Shown here: positions 8,480 through 17,894 of the stretch, piece by piece | How positions within the stretch are numbered: position 1 is the first letter of the stretch | Layout of the letters: every line of letters begins with the position of its first letter | Source: Halostella salina | GTDB lineage: Archaea; Halobacteriota; Halobacteria; Halobacteriales; Natronoarchaeaceae | NCBI RefSeq assembly: GCF_003675855.1 | Contig: NZ_RCIH01000003.1 | Coordinates: 397,365 to 461,364 of the forward strand | DNA length: 64,000 nucleotides | Reading direction: 5' to 3' | Program-made: the position numbers and the translations under genes | The notes under the pieces: generated by a model | Databases searched by the model: none | Told to the model about the DNA's origin: nothing | What the model saw: the letters and a program-made list of their open reading frames with translations, nothing else

Positions 8480-9007
8480 ATGAGTGCAGAAGAACCACAG
8501 GACGACCCCGAAGACGATGAGGACCTTCGGTACTTCGTCCGCATCGGGCAGACGGACCTCGATGGGACGAAGGCCGTAGAGCGATCCCTCATCGAGATGA
8601 ACGGCATCGGGCGACGAACAGCCCGCATCATCGCCGACGAGGCCGATGTCGACCGCAAGGCGACGTTCGGCCGCCTCGACGACGACGAGATCGACCGCGT
8701 GGTCGACGAGGTGGAGAGCTACGCGGACACGGTTCCGGAGTGGCTCACCAACCGCCGGAACGACTTCTTCTCCGGCGAGACCACCCACGAGACCGGCAAC
8801 GACCTCTCGATGACCCGCCGGCAGGACATCAACCGGATGAAGATGATCAGTTCCTACAAGGGCGTGCGCCACCAGCGCGGACAGAAGGTCCGCGGACAGC
8901 GCACCAAGTCCACCGGCCGTACCGAGGGGACTATCGGCGTCAACGTCGAGGAGATCCGCGAGGAAGCCGCCGAGGAAGAAGCCGCCGAGGAGGGTGGTGA
9001 GGAATAA
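8480..9007 (+). CDS. rpsM: 30S ribosomal protein S13
   Basis: The 175-residue archaeal uS13 sits in the head of the small subunit and contacts the P-site tRNA and 5S/23S bridge. The signature region [17 protein letters not shown] and C-terminal [13 protein letters not shown] are clear. The N-terminus carries a short acidic extension and the C-terminus a repeated [11 protein letters not shown] tail, typical of haloarchaea. The ATG at 8480 (MSAEEPQ) is the natural start; a longer frame to 8336 overlaps tRNA-Ser and is not real. It begins the rpsM-rpsD-rpsK-rpoD operon and shares TAATG with rpsD. Confidence 0.97.
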   Translation: MSAEEPQDDPEDDEDLRYFVRIGQTDLDGTKAVERSLIEMNGIGRRTARIIADEADVDRKATFGRLDDDEIDRVVDEVESYADTVPEWLTNRRNDFFSGETTHETGNDLSMTRRQDINRMKMISSYKGVRHQRGQKVRGQRTKSTGRTEGTIGVNVEEIREEAAEEEAAEEGGEE

Positions 9008-9531
9008 TGCCGCTCGGTAGCAAGACGAAGGCCTACGAGACGCCGAACCACCCGTTCCAGGGCGAGCGCATCGCCTCGGAGCACGACCTGGTCGGCCGCT
9101 ACGGCCTCAAGAACAAGGAGGAACTCTGGCGCGCCCAGTCCGAACTGCGTTCGTACCGCCGCGAGGCGCGGGCGCTGCTCGGTCGCGCACAGGGCGACGC
9201 GGAGGTCGCCGCCCAGCGGGGCGACGAGTTCCTCGCCCGCCTGAAGCGCATCGGCGTGCTCGACGAGGAGGACAGCCTCGACGACATCCTGTCCCTGGAG
9301 ATCAACGACGTGCTCGAGCGTCGTCTCCAGACCGTCGCCTACCGCAAGGGCCTGGCGAACACGCCCGAGCAGGCGCGGCAGTTCATCGTTCACGGCCACG
9401 TCGTCGTCGGCGACGCCCGCGTCACGCGGCCGTCGTACAAGGTCGACGTCGACGAGGAGGCTCACGTCGACTTCGACGAGACGAGCCCGCTCGCGGACGA
9501 ACTCCACCCCGAACGCGCGGAGGAACAATAA
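9007..9531 (+). CDS. rpsD: 30S ribosomal protein S4
   Basis: The 174-residue uS4 starts [18 protein letters not shown]; the ATG overlaps the S13 stop by one base (TAATG), implying translational coupling. The S4 domain [28 protein letters not shown] near residues 115-150 is intact. It binds 16S rRNA early in assembly. The C-terminus is acidic as in other haloarchaeal copies. It is the second gene in the operon. Confidence 0.97.
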   Translation: MPLGSKTKAYETPNHPFQGERIASEHDLVGRYGLKNKEELWRAQSELRSYRREARALLGRAQGDAEVAAQRGDEFLARLKRIGVLDEEDSLDDILSLEINDVLERRLQTVAYRKGLANTPEQARQFIVHGHVVVGDARVTRPSYKVDVDEEAHVDFDETSPLADELHPERAEEQ

Positions 9532-9532
9532 C

Positions 9533-9925
9533 ATGAGCGAATCCGAAGACGCGAAGTGGGGCATCGCCCACGTGCACGCATCGTTCAACAACACCATCAT
9601 CACCGTCACTGACCTGACCGGCGCGGAGACGGTCGCGAAGTCCTCCGGCGGCGCGGTCGTCAAGCAGAACCGCGACGAGGCGTCCCCGTACGCGGCCATG
9701 CAGATGGCCGAGACGGTGGCCGAGGAGGTGCTGGCGGCCGGCGTCGAGGGCGTTCACGTCCGCGTGCGCGGCCCCGGCGGCAACCTCCAGAAGAGCCCCG
9801 GCCCGGGCGCACAGGCGACGATCCGAGCGCTCGCCCGCGCCGGCCTGGAGATCGGTCGCATCGAGGACGTCACGCCGATCCCGCACGACGGGTCGCGCGC
9901 CCCCAAAGGGAAGGGCGGATTCTAA
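9533..9925 (+). CDS. rpsK: 30S ribosomal protein S11
   Basis: The 130-residue uS11 contains the family signature [20 protein letters not shown] near residue 12-30 and [16 protein letters not shown] [22 protein letters not shown]. The basic end, [14 protein letters not shown], is typical. It forms the platform near the mRNA exit with S13 and S7. It starts one base after the S4 stop, consistent with the same operon. Confidence 0.97.
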   Translation: MSESEDAKWGIAHVHASFNNTIITVTDLTGAETVAKSSGGAVVKQNRDEASPYAAMQMAETVAEEVLAAGVEGVHVRVRGPGGNLQKSPGPGAQATIRALARAGLEIGRIEDVTPIPHDGSRAPKGKGGF

Positions 9926-9928
9926 CCC

Positions 9929-10708
9929 ATGGCTGAGGAGTACGACGTCCAGTTCATCGAACGCGAGGACCGGTCCGCCAGGTTCCTCGTCCGGGGCGTC
10001 ACGCCGGCCTTCGCCAACGGCATCCGCCGGGCGATGATCGCCGACGTGCCGACGCTCTCGGTCGAGACCGTGCGGGTGATCGAGAACTCGTCGGTGATGT
10101 TCGACGAGCAGATCGCACACCGGCTCGGCATGGTGCCGCTGACGACGCCCGCCGACGAATTCGAGGCTGGCGACACGGTCACCCTGAGCATCGACGTGGA
10201 GGGGCCGGACACGGCCTACTCCGGTGACCTCGTCAGCGCCGACAGCCAGGTCGAACCGGCCGACGACAACGTGCCGATCATCGACCTGAAGGACGACCAG
10301 CGCCTCGAACTGGAGGCCGAAGCGGTGCTCGACACCGGGAAGGACCACGCCAAACACCAGGGCGGGGTCGCGGTCGGCTACCGCCACCTCCAGTACGTCG
10401 AGGTCCTCGGCGACGCCAGCGAGTTCGAGGAGCAGGAGTCGAACGTCCTGCGCGGCGTCATCGAGGAGCGCGAGGCCGAACACGCCGACGCCGACGCGGC
10501 GAACGGCGACCTCGTGCTCACCGAGTCGTTCGACAACGACCTCTCGGAGCGCTACCCCGGCAAGGAGGTCGCGGTCCACGACGTCGACAACGCGTTCGTG
10601 TTCCACGTCGAGACCGACGGCTCGTTCACGGTCGAAGAACTCGTGACCCGGGCGGTCGACACGCTGGAGGACCGGGCGACGGAACTCCGCGACGCGGTCC
10701 AACTATAG
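9929..10708 (+). CDS. rpoD: DNA-directed RNA polymerase subunit D (Rpo3)
   Basis: The 259-residue subunit nucleates RNA polymerase assembly by pairing with subunit L (and N/K/P), as bacterial alpha does. The alpha-type motifs [21 protein letters not shown] and [12 protein letters not shown] are clear at 25-80. The protein contains no cysteine at all, so the ferredoxin-like Fe-S domain found in some archaeal D subunits is absent; the long middle region instead carries acidic insertions, as in other haloarchaea. The gene is the last of the S13-S4-S11-D group. Confidence 0.96.
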   Translation: MAEEYDVQFIEREDRSARFLVRGVTPAFANGIRRAMIADVPTLSVETVRVIENSSVMFDEQIAHRLGMVPLTTPADEFEAGDTVTLSIDVEGPDTAYSGDLVSADSQVEPADDNVPIIDLKDDQRLELEAEAVLDTGKDHAKHQGGVAVGYRHLQYVEVLGDASEFEEQESNVLRGVIEEREAEHADADAANGDLVLTESFDNDLSERYPGKEVAVHDVDNAFVFHVETDGSFTVEELVTRAVDTLEDRATELRDAVQL

Positions 10709-10851
10709 AGTACAGATGACCCTTCACACCGGTTCCCTGACGGCGGTTCGCCCCTTCGACGGCGACAGCCGCGGGACCCGACTCCGGTCGGCAACCGAAA
10801 CTGGTTTGAAGGGCCGGCAAGAACGAACGGATGCCTACGAAGGCCCGACGT

Positions 10852-10936
10852 GCAGGGATAGCCAAGTTAGGCCAACGGCGCAGCGTTCAGGGCGCTGTCT
10901 CGTAGGAGTCCGCAGGTTCAAATCCTGCTCCCTGCA
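10852..10936 (+). tRNA. tRNA-Leu (CAG)
   Basis: Acceptor GCAGGGA (10852-10858) pairs with TCCCTGC (10929-10935), with discriminator A10936. The anticodon stem CAGCG/CGCTG holds loop TTCAGGG, anticodon CAG for CUG codons. The long variable arm fits leucine. No intron. It lies 28 bases before rpl18e and is likely cotranscribed with the following ribosomal genes. An AT-poor promoter is present upstream near 10800 (GAAACTGGTTTGAA). Confidence 0.93.
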
Positions 10937-10951
10937 TCACTTCTTCAATTC

Positions 10952-10958
10952 AGGAGGT
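10952..10958 (+). promoter_or_regulatory. Shine-Dalgarno site for rpl18e
   Basis: AGGAGGT precedes the rpl18e ATG (10964) by five bases. Most genes in this window are leaderless or coupled, so a strong Shine-Dalgarno here fits initiation inside a transcript that begins with the tRNA. Confidence 0.7.
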
Positions 10959-10963
10959 ACGTT

Positions 10964-11314
10964 ATGAGTAAGACAAATCCGAGGCTGAGCAGTCTTGTCG
11001 CCGAGCTGAAATCGGTGGCGCGAGATGCGGACGCGAACGTCTGGAAGGACGTCGCGGCCCGCCTCGAGAAACCACGCCGTACGCACGCTGAAGTCAATCT
11101 CGGCCGCATCGAGCGGTACGCCGAGGAGGACGAGACGGTCATCGTGCCCGGCAAGGTTCTCGGGAGCGGCGCGCTGCAGAAGAGCGTCACCGTCGCCGCC
11201 GTCGACTTCTCGTCGACGGCCGAGACGAAGATCGAACAGGTCGGCGAGACCGTCCAGCTCGAACAGGCAGTCGAACAGAACCCCGACGGAACCAACGTGC
11301 GGGTGATCCGATGA
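10964..11314 (+). CDS. rpl18e: 50S ribosomal protein L18e
   Basis: The 116-residue eL18-type protein ([31 protein letters not shown]) belongs to the bL15/eL18 superfamily and binds 23S rRNA. The region [25 protein letters not shown] is the family core. It begins the rpl18e-rpl13-rps9-rpoN-rpoK-eno-rps2 operon. Its 3' end overlaps the L13 start by four bases (ATGA), so translation is coupled. Confidence 0.96.
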   Translation: MSKTNPRLSSLVAELKSVARDADANVWKDVAARLEKPRRTHAEVNLGRIERYAEEDETVIVPGKVLGSGALQKSVTVAAVDFSSTAETKIEQVGETVQLEQAVEQNPDGTNVRVIR

Positions 11315-11748
11315 GTATCGCCGAGTTCGAAGCCGACCTCGTCGTGGATGCGGGCGACTGCATCCTCGGTCGGGTCGCAAGTCAGGTCGCGGAAGCAGCA
11401 CTGAACGGCGACCGCGTCGCCGTGATCAACGCCGAGGAGGCGGTCATCACGGGCGGCGAGGAGGACATCATGTCCACCTTCCGGAAGCGCCGGGAACTGG
11501 GCTCCGACAGCGGGCCGTACTACCCGAAGCGGCCGGACGAGATCCTGAAGCGCTCGATCCGCGGGATGCTCCCCTACAAGAAGCAGCGCGGTCGCGAGGC
11601 GTTCGAGAACGTCCGCGTCTACGTGGGCAACCCCCACGACCGCGACGGGGAGATCCTCGAGGGCACGTCGCTGGACCGGCTGTCGAACATCCGTTTCGTC
11701 CATCTGGGCGATGTCAGCGAGCAACTGGGTGCTAACGTCACATGGTAA
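11311..11748 (+). CDS. rpl13: 50S ribosomal protein L13
   Basis: The 145-residue uL13 binds 23S rRNA early in large-subunit assembly. Its start, [29 protein letters not shown], and the segment [30 protein letters not shown] are characteristic. It overlaps rpl18e upstream (ATGA at 11311) and rps9 downstream by seven bases. Length is normal for archaeal L13. Confidence 0.97.
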   Translation: MSIAEFEADLVVDAGDCILGRVASQVAEAALNGDRVAVINAEEAVITGGEEDIMSTFRKRRELGSDSGPYYPKRPDEILKRSIRGMLPYKKQRGREAFENVRVYVGNPHDRDGEILEGTSLDRLSNIRFVHLGDVSEQLGANVTW

Positions 11749-12137
11749 CCAACACGAGCGGCAAGAAGAAGACCGCAATCGCCCGCGCCACCGTGAGCGA
11801 CGGGGACGGTAAGGTCCGTATCAACTCCCAGCCAGTCGAGCTGGTCGAACCGGAGCTCTCGCGCCTGAAGATGCTGGAGCCGTTCCGCATCGCCGGCGAC
11901 GAGCGCGAGCAGGTCGACGTCGACGTCCGCGTCGAGGGCGGCGGCGTCAGCGGACAGGCCGACGCCGTCCGCACCGCCATCGCTCGCGGCGTCGTCCAGC
12001 ACCTCGGGGACGCCGAACTCCGCGACGCGTTCATGGAGTTCGACCGCTCCCTGCTGGTCAACGACGTGCGCCAGTCCGAGCCCAAGAAGTGGGGCGGCCC
12101 CGGCGCACGGGCCCGCTACCAGAAGTCCTACCGCTAA
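11742..12137 (+). CDS. rps9: 30S ribosomal protein S9
   Basis: The 131-residue uS9 ([34 protein letters not shown]) ends with [17 protein letters not shown], the C-terminal extension that reaches to the P-site tRNA. The 5' end lies within the last codons of rpl13 (seven-base overlap). The order L13-S9-N-K-eno-S2 is the standard archaeal arrangement. Confidence 0.97.
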   Translation: MVTNTSGKKKTAIARATVSDGDGKVRINSQPVELVEPELSRLKMLEPFRIAGDEREQVDVDVRVEGGGVSGQADAVRTAIARGVVQHLGDAELRDAFMEFDRSLLVNDVRQSEPKKWGGPGARARYQKSYR

Positions 12138-12139
12138 CC

Positions 12140-12334
12140 ATGATGGTCCCAGTCCGGTGTTTCACCTGCGGCAACGTCGTGGGCGAACACTGGGAGGAGT
12201 TCAAGGCCCGGTCGCGCGAGGGCGACGAGGACCCGGAGAAGGTCCTCGACGAGCTTGGCGTCGAGCGGCACTGCTGCCGCCGGATGCTCGTGTCGCACAA
12301 GGACCTGGTCGACATCGTCGCACCCTACCAGTAA
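12140..12334 (+). CDS. rpoN: DNA-directed RNA polymerase subunit N (Rpo10)
   Basis: The 64-residue zinc protein stabilises the D-L-N-P assembly platform. The motif CFTCGNVVG near residues 7-15 and HCCRRM near 44-49 give the four zinc cysteines. The start ATG ATG at 12140 makes MMVPVR; the second ATG could also serve. Its TAA overlaps the rpoK ATG (TAATG), implying coupled translation. Confidence 0.96.
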   Translation: MMVPVRCFTCGNVVGEHWEEFKARSREGDEDPEKVLDELGVERHCCRRMLVSHKDLVDIVAPYQ

Positions 12335-12516
12335 TGTCCACCAACGAACGCTTCACACGGTACGAGAAGGCACGCATCCTCGGCGCGCGAGCGCTGCAGG
12401 TGTCCTACGGCGCGCCGGTGCTCATCGACACGGACCAGACGGAGCCGATCCTGATCGCCGCCGAGGAGTACGACGCCGGCGTGCTGCCCTTCACCGTCAA
12501 CAGGGAGATGCAATGA
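12334..12516 (+). CDS. rpoK: DNA-directed RNA polymerase subunit K (Rpo6)
   Basis: The 60-residue subunit ([31 protein letters not shown]) corresponds to eukaryotic Rpb6 and bacterial omega and clamps the large subunit. The [15 protein letters not shown] segment is the conserved core. It overlaps rpoN by one base and the enolase start by four (ATGCAATGA). Confidence 0.95.
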   Translation: MSTNERFTRYEKARILGARALQVSYGAPVLIDTDQTEPILIAAEEYDAGVLPFTVNREMQ

Positions 12517-13718
12517 CGCTCATCACCACCGTCCGACTGCGCCGCGTGCTCGACTCCCGCGGGAACGCCACCGTCGAGGCCGACGTGCTCACCGAGAGCG
12601 GCGGGTTCGGCCGCGTGGCGGCACCCAGCGGCGCGAGCACGGGCGAGTACGAGGCGATCGAACTACCGGCACAGGAGGCCATCGCGAAGGCCCGCGAACT
12701 CGCCGTCCCCCGACTGGAGGGGCAGGTGTACGCGGGCAACCAGCGCGACGTCGACGCCGCGCTGCGCGGCGCGGACGGCACCGACGACTTCTCGGAGATC
12801 GGCGCGAACAGCGCCGTCGCCATCAGCATGGCCGCCGCGAAGGCCGGTGCCGACGTGCTGGGCGCGCCGACGTACCAGCACCTCGGCGGCACGTTCCGGG
12901 GCGAGAACTACCCGACGCCGCTGGGCAACGTTATCGGCGGCGGCGAGCACGCCGCGGACGCGACCCACATCCAGGAGTTCCTCGCCGCGCCGGTCGGCGC
13001 GCCGAGCGTCGCCGACGCCGTGTTCGCCAACGCGGCCGTCCACGACGAGGTCGCCGAGATCCTCGACGAGCGCGGCGTCCCCGCGGGCAAGGGCGACGAG
13101 GGCGCGTGGGCACCCTCGATCGACGACGCCGACGCGTTCGAGATCATGGACGAAGCCGTCGACACGGTCTCCGACCAGTTCGGCTTCGAGATCGGCTTCG
13201 GCCTCGACATGGCCGGTGCCGAACTGTACGACGCCGACGAGGACGGCTACGTCTACGGCGACCGGGTCCGCGACACCGACGAGCAGATCGACTACGTCGC
13301 GGAGCTGGTCGACGAGTACGACCTCGTCTACGTCGAGGACCCCCTCGACGAGGACGACTACGAGGGCTTCGCCGAGCTGACCGACCGCGTGGGCGAGCAG
13401 ACGCTCATCTGTGGCGACGACCTGTTCGTGACGAACACGGCGCGCCTGGGGGACGGCATCGACGCCGGTGCCGGCAACAGCATCCTCATCAAGCCCAACC
13501 AGATCGGCACGCTCACCGACGCGTTCGACGCGATCGAACTCGCCGAGGAGCACGGCTACGACGCCGTCGTCTCCCACCGCAGCGGCGAGACGGAGGACGC
13601 GACGATCGCACACCTCGCCGTGGCGACCGACGCGCCGTTCATCAAGACCGGCACCGTCGGCGGCGAGCGAACCGCTAAACTCAACGAACTCATCCGCATC
13701 GCGGACGACGCACTATGA
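12513..13718 (+). CDS. eno: Enolase
   Basis: The 401-residue enzyme interconverts 2-phosphoglycerate and phosphoenolpyruvate in glycolysis and gluconeogenesis, with two Mg2+ ions. Motifs seen: N-terminal [12 protein letters not shown] and [13 protein letters not shown] loop, the middle acidic metal ligand D in [13 protein letters not shown], and the active-site [33 protein letters not shown] and SHRSGETED segments. The start ATG at 12513 overlaps the rpoK stop. The C-terminus is [15 protein letters not shown]. Location between RNA polymerase and S2 genes is a conserved archaeal order. Confidence 0.97.
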   Translation: MTLITTVRLRRVLDSRGNATVEADVLTESGGFGRVAAPSGASTGEYEAIELPAQEAIAKARELAVPRLEGQVYAGNQRDVDAALRGADGTDDFSEIGANSAVAISMAAAKAGADVLGAPTYQHLGGTFRGENYPTPLGNVIGGGEHAADATHIQEFLAAPVGAPSVADAVFANAAVHDEVAEILDERGVPAGKGDEGAWAPSIDDADAFEIMDEAVDTVSDQFGFEIGFGLDMAGAELYDADEDGYVYGDRVRDTDEQIDYVAELVDEYDLVYVEDPLDEDDYEGFAELTDRVGEQTLICGDDLFVTNTARLGDGIDAGAGNSILIKPNQIGTLTDAFDAIELAEEHGYDAVVSHRSGETEDATIAHLAVATDAPFIKTGTVGGERTAKLNELIRIADDAL

Positions 13719-14488
13719 CAGAGAACGACGCAGAACAGGAGGGGCTCGACGCGGCCGAGGAGGAGGTCGACCCGGAGCCGGCGGCAGGTGCCGGTCCGGC
13801 GGCCGAGGCCGAGGACGCCGAGCCCGCTGAGGAAGCGACCGCCGAGGACGCCGACGAGGCGACCGAGGACGAACCACAGCTGGACGAGGACGTGATGTCC
13901 GACGAGGAGGCCGACCTCCTCATCCCGGTCGAGGATTACCTCGGGGCCGGCGTCCACATCGGGACCCAGCAGAAGACCCAGGACATGGAGCGGTACATCC
14001 ACCGCGTCCGGACCGACGGGCTGTACGTGCTGGACGTCTCGAAGACCGACAGCCGGATCCGCACCGCCGCGGACTTTCTGGCGAACTACGACCCCGAGCA
14101 GATCCTGGTCACGTCCTCGCGCCAGTACGGCCGCTTCCCGGCCGAAAAGTTCGCCGAGGCCGTGGGCGCTCGCGCCCGCACCGGCCGCTTCATCCCGGGC
14201 ACGCTGACCAACCCCAAGTACGAGGGGTACATCGAGCCGGACGTGCTGGTCGTCACCGACCCCATCGGCGACGCCCAGGCCGTCAAGGAGGCCATCACGG
14301 TCGGCATCCCGGTCATCGCGATGTGTGACTCCAACAACAGCCTCGGCAACGTCGACCTCGTCGTCCCCACGAACAACAAGGGGCGCAAGGCGCTGTCGGT
14401 CGTCTACTGGCTGCTCGCCAACGAGACGCTCGACCGCCGCGGGGCCGAGCCCGCCTACTCGCTCGACGACTTCGAGAGCGGGATTTAA
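13715..14488 (+). CDS. rps2: 30S ribosomal protein S2
   Basis: The 257-residue uS2 has an acidic N-terminal extension of about 55 residues rich in E, D and A before the conserved domain ([31 protein letters not shown]). Later motifs [24 protein letters not shown] and [24 protein letters not shown] are typical. It anchors S1/S8-S7 contacts in the head. The start overlaps the enolase stop (ATGACAG). It ends the core operon. Confidence 0.97.
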   Translation: MTENDAEQEGLDAAEEEVDPEPAAGAGPAAEAEDAEPAEEATAEDADEATEDEPQLDEDVMSDEEADLLIPVEDYLGAGVHIGTQQKTQDMERYIHRVRTDGLYVLDVSKTDSRIRTAADFLANYDPEQILVTSSRQYGRFPAEKFAEAVGARARTGRFIPGTLTNPKYEGYIEPDVLVVTDPIGDAQAVKEAITVGIPVIAMCDSNNSLGNVDLVVPTNNKGRKALSVVYWLLANETLDRRGAEPAYSLDDFESGI

Positions 14489-14605
14489 CGTTTCGCGCTT
14501 CGACTCGTTTTCCGTTCTCCACCCCCGGCAGCGGTCGCTCCGCCGCACGGCCGTCGCCCGCCCGCCGGCCACACGATTAAGCCGCTGTAGTCCCTAGCCG
14601 TGTCG

Positions 14606-15952
14606 ATGGCAGGCACACCCCCCGGACCGAACGGGGAACCGCTGTTCGGCGACAGCCGGCGCTACGCGCGGGACCCGTTCGGGTTCATTTCGGCGCTGGA
14701 GGAGACGTACGGCGACGTGTCGCGGTTCGACATGGGGCCGCTCGACACCTACGTGCTGTGTGCGCCCGAGGCGATCGAGCGCGTGCTCGTCTCCGAGGCC
14801 GACAAGTACCGGAAACCCGACTTTCAGGGCGACGCGCTCGGCGACCTGCTCGGGGACGGGCTCCTGCTCTCGGAGGGCGACACCTGGGAGCGCCAGCGCG
14901 ATCTGGCTCAACCCGCGTTCTCGATGCGCCGCCTCTCCGGGATGGCCGACCGGGTCACCGACCACGCCGAGGCCCGGATCGAGCCGTGGGCGGACGGGGC
15001 GACGGTCGACGCCGAGGACGAGATGACCCGCGTCACGCTCGATGTGATCCTCGATCTGATGATGGGCGTTCGGCTCTCCGAGGAGCGCGTCCGGACGGTC
15101 CAGGAGCAACTGGAGCCGCTCGGCGCGCGGTTCGAGCCGGACCCGATCCGCTTCGCCGCCCCGGAGTGGGCCCCGATGCCGGGCGACGCGGAGTTCGAGC
15201 GGGCCGTCGACGCGCTCGACGACGTGCTGGACGAGATCATCGCAACACGGCAGGGGACGACGGGCGACGAGGACGGCCCGATGGACTTCCTCTCGGTCCT
15301 GCTACGCGCCCGGGACCGCGGCGAGCAGTCGGCCGACCAGCTCCGCGACGAGATGATGACGATGCTGCTCGCGGGCCACGACACGACCGCGCTCACGCTC
15401 ACGTACACCTGGTTCCTGCTCTCGGAGCACCCCGAGGCCGAGCGACGGGTCCACGAGGAGGTCGATACCGTGCTCGACGGCGACCGCCCCGGCTGGGAGC
15501 ACGTCCAGCAGTTCGACCACGTCGAGCGCGTGATCCAGGAGGCGATGCGACTCTACCCGCCGGTGTACACGATCTTCCGGGAGCCGACGGTCGACGTGGA
15601 GCTTGCGGGGTACGAGATCGACGCCGGGACGACGCTGATGCTCCCCCAGTGGGGGGTCCACCGCTCCGAGCGGTTCTGGGACGACCCCGAGGCGTTCGAC
15701 CCGGATCGGTGGCTGCCCGAGCGGTCCCGCGACCGGCCGCGGTTCGCGTACTTCCCGTTCGGCGGCGGGCCGCGACACTGCATCGGGAAGCACCTCGCGA
15801 TGCTGGAGGCGCAACTGATCGTCGCGACCGTCGCCAGCGAGTACCGACTGGAGTACGTCGGCGAGACGCCGCTCGACCTGTTGCCCTCGCTGACCGCCCA
15901 CCCGCGGCAGACAATGTCGATGCAGGTCACGGAGCGGTCCGAAAACTCCTAA
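14606..15952 (+). CDS. Cytochrome P450
   Basis: The 448-residue haem monooxygenase has the I-helix AGHDTTALTLTYTW, the ExxR pair (E312, R315 in QEAMRLYPPVY) and the haem-binding loop FGGGPRHCIGKHLAM with the axial cysteine C392. No membrane anchor is seen, so it is soluble. It is 118 bases after rps2, with a TATA-like CGATTAAG about 30 bases before the ATG; a GTG two codons earlier is possible. Substrate unknown. Placement upstream of the mevalonate kinase pair could mean an isoprenoid/carotenoid substrate, but this is inference from neighbourhood only. Confidence 0.93.
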   Translation: MAGTPPGPNGEPLFGDSRRYARDPFGFISALEETYGDVSRFDMGPLDTYVLCAPEAIERVLVSEADKYRKPDFQGDALGDLLGDGLLLSEGDTWERQRDLAQPAFSMRRLSGMADRVTDHAEARIEPWADGATVDAEDEMTRVTLDVILDLMMGVRLSEERVRTVQEQLEPLGARFEPDPIRFAAPEWAPMPGDAEFERAVDALDDVLDEIIATRQGTTGDEDGPMDFLSVLLRARDRGEQSADQLRDEMMTMLLAGHDTTALTLTYTWFLLSEHPEAERRVHEEVDTVLDGDRPGWEHVQQFDHVERVIQEAMRLYPPVYTIFREPTVDVELAGYEIDAGTTLMLPQWGVHRSERFWDDPEAFDPDRWLPERSRDRPRFAYFPFGGGPRHCIGKHLAMLEAQLIVATVASEYRLEYVGETPLDLLPSLTAHPRQTMSMQVTERSENS

Positions 15953-15976
15953 CCCCCTCGGTCCGCACGGGCCGGT

Positions 15977-16978
15977 ATGACTGTCTCCAGCGCTCCCGGG
16001 AAGGTGTACCTGTTCGGGGAGCACGCGGTCGTCTACGGCGAGCCGGCGGTCCCCTGCGCGATCGAACGCCGCGCGCGGGTCACCGCCGAGAAGCGGAGCG
16101 ACGGGAAGCTCCTGGTCCACGCCGAGGACCTCTCCCTCGACGGCTTCACCGTCGAGTACAGCGGCGAGTCCGAGACACATCCGGACGTGGACGTCTCCGA
16201 GTCGCTCCTGGAGGCGGCCATGGGCTACGTCGACGCCGCCGTCGCGCAGGCCAGGGACGCCGCCGACGCGCCCGACGCCGGGTTCGAGGTGACCATCGAG
16301 AGCGACATTCCGCTCGGGGCCGGGCTCGGCTCCTCCGCGGCGGTCACCGTCGCGGGCATCGACGCCGCGACGCGGGAACTGGGCGTCGAACTCGCCCCCG
16401 AGGAGCTCGCCGACCGCGCCTACCGCGCCGAGTACGAGGTCCAGGACGGGCAGGCCTCGCGGGCCGACACCTTCTGCTCGGCGATGGGCGGGGCGGTCCG
16501 CGTCGAGGGCGACGACTGCCGCCGGATCGACGCGCCCGACATCCCGTTCGTCATCGGCTTCGACGGCGGCGCGGGCGACACCGGGAAGCTCGTCGCGGGC
16601 GTCCGCGAGCTCCGCGAGGAGTACGGCTTCGCCGCCGACACCGTCGGGACCATCGGGGACATCGTCTCGGAGGGCGAGCGCGTGCTCGCCGCCGCCGAGA
16701 ACCCGGACGGCGACTGGATCGCGGAGCTCGGCGACCTGATGGACTTCAACCACGGCCTGCTGGAGTCGCTCGGCGTCTCCTCGCGCTCGCTGGACGCGAT
16801 GGTGTGGGCCGCCCGCGACGCCGGCGCGTACGGCGCGAAGCTCACCGGCGCGGGCGGCGGCGGCTGCATCGTCGCGCTGGACGAGACCGAGGAGACGGAG
16901 ACGGCGCTCAAGTTCACGCCCGGCTGCGAGGAGGCGTTCCGCGCCGAACTGGCGACCGAGGGGGTGCGTCGGGAGTGA
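15977..16978 (+). CDS. mvk: Mevalonate kinase
   Basis: The 333-residue GHMP-family kinase phosphorylates mevalonate with ATP. Motifs are clear: MTVSSAPGKVYLFGEHAVVYGEPAVPCAI at the N-terminus, the glycine-rich PLGAGLGSSAAVTVAG, and C-terminal AKLTGAGGGGCIVALDET. It produces the 5-phosphate used in the archaeal modified mevalonate route. The stop TGA overlaps the GTG start of ipk by two bases, so they are coupled. The following genes (ipk and, after the leader, idsA) are the next steps toward archaeal lipid chains. Confidence 0.96.
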   Translation: MTVSSAPGKVYLFGEHAVVYGEPAVPCAIERRARVTAEKRSDGKLLVHAEDLSLDGFTVEYSGESETHPDVDVSESLLEAAMGYVDAAVAQARDAADAPDAGFEVTIESDIPLGAGLGSSAAVTVAGIDAATRELGVELAPEELADRAYRAEYEVQDGQASRADTFCSAMGGAVRVEGDDCRRIDAPDIPFVIGFDGGAGDTGKLVAGVRELREEYGFAADTVGTIGDIVSEGERVLAAAENPDGDWIAELGDLMDFNHGLLESLGVSSRSLDAMVWAARDAGAYGAKLTGAGGGGCIVALDETEETETALKFTPGCEEAFRAELATEGVRRE

Positions 16979-17709
16979 TCGTCCTGAAGCTCGGCGGGAG
17001 CGTAATCACCGAGAAGGACCGCCCGGAAACGCTCGACGGCCCGGCGCTGGACCGGGCGGCGGACGCCGTCGCCGACGCGGACGAGGACCTAGTCGTCGTC
17101 CACGGGGCCGGGAGCTTCGGCCACCACTACGCCGAGAAACACGGGACGTCGACGACCGAGGGAACGCACGACCCGGACGCGGTGCTGGACATCCACGGGG
17201 CGATGACGACGCTGAACCGCTTCGTGATCTCGCGGCTACGGGCGCGGGACGTGCCCGCGCTCCCGGTGCATCCGCTCTCGGCCGCCTCGCGCGACGACGG
17301 CGGTCGGCTGTCGCTGCCGACCGAACAGGTGGCGACGATGGTCGGCGAGGGGTTCGTGCCGGTGCTCCACGGTGACATGATCGCTCACGAGGACGAGGGG
17401 ACCACCGTCCTCTCGGGTGACGAAGTCGTGACGCGCGTCGCCGCGGCCCTGGACGCGGACCGCGTCGGCGTCTGCTCGACCGTGCCGGGCGTGCTGGACG
17501 CCGACGGGGACGTGGTAGACACCGTCGAGGCGTTCGCGGACGTGGCCGACGCAGTCGGCGAGAGCGAAGCGACCGACGTGAGCGGCGGGATGGCCGGGAA
17601 GGTGCGGGAACTGCTCGCGCTCTCCCAGCCTGCCTCCGTGTTCGACCTGGACGGACTCGACGCGTTCCTCGCCGGCGAGGCCCCTGGAACGACGATCCAC
17701 GGGGATTGA
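16975..17709 (+). CDS. ipk: Isopentenyl phosphate kinase
   Basis: The 244-residue amino-acid-kinase fold protein begins at GTG within the mvk stop (GGGAGTGA). It phosphorylates isopentenyl phosphate to the diphosphate, the last step of the archaeal mevalonate route after decarboxylation. Signatures: N-terminal LKLGGSVITEKDRPE, HGAGSFGHHYAEKHG with the substrate-binding/catalytic His, and the TDVSGGMAGKVREL segment. Length fits archaeal IPK. Its frame is also open far upstream through P450 and mvk in another frame, which is a shadow. Confidence 0.94.
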   Translation: MIVLKLGGSVITEKDRPETLDGPALDRAADAVADADEDLVVVHGAGSFGHHYAEKHGTSTTEGTHDPDAVLDIHGAMTTLNRFVISRLRARDVPALPVHPLSAASRDDGGRLSLPTEQVATMVGEGFVPVLHGDMIAHEDEGTTVLSGDEVVTRVAAALDADRVGVCSTVPGVLDADGDVVDTVEAFADVADAVGESEATDVSGGMAGKVRELLALSQPASVFDLDGLDAFLAGEAPGTTIHGD

Positions 17710-17867
17710 TGGGCGAACCGGCGACGCAAACCACCCGCGGAGCGACGCGTCGCGCGACCGCTCACCGCTCCGCGGTGAACTCCCAGCGCATGGCCCTGGC
17801 TGGTTCCGTCCCCCGTTGTAAACCTGTGGACGTGCGAGTTCGGTGTCGCGCCCGCCAACCCACGCAG

Positions 17868-17874
17868 TTTTTAA
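17868..17874 (+). promoter_or_regulatory. TATA box upstream of the RNase J leader
   Basis: TTTTTAA at 17868-17874 is a strong TATA-like element for this GC-rich genome. The predicted transcription start is about 17895-17900, so the RNase J mRNA would carry a leader of roughly 190 bases, far longer than the leaderless or very short leaders seen around it. Confidence 0.6.
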
Positions 17875-17894
17875 CACCAGGGTGTGTAGAGGTC

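Noticed and set aside
10737..10815. GAAACTGGTTT near tRNA-Leu and moaA as a shared operator
   Set aside because: Only an 11-base match, likely reflecting the general BRE/TATA-like composition; no second feature supports it.
14758..17709. A 983-codon open frame through the P450, mvk and ipk genes
   Set aside because: Only the last 245 codons (ipk, from GTG 16975) encode a recognisable protein; the rest is a shadow frame in GC-rich DNA, overlapping two well supported genes.
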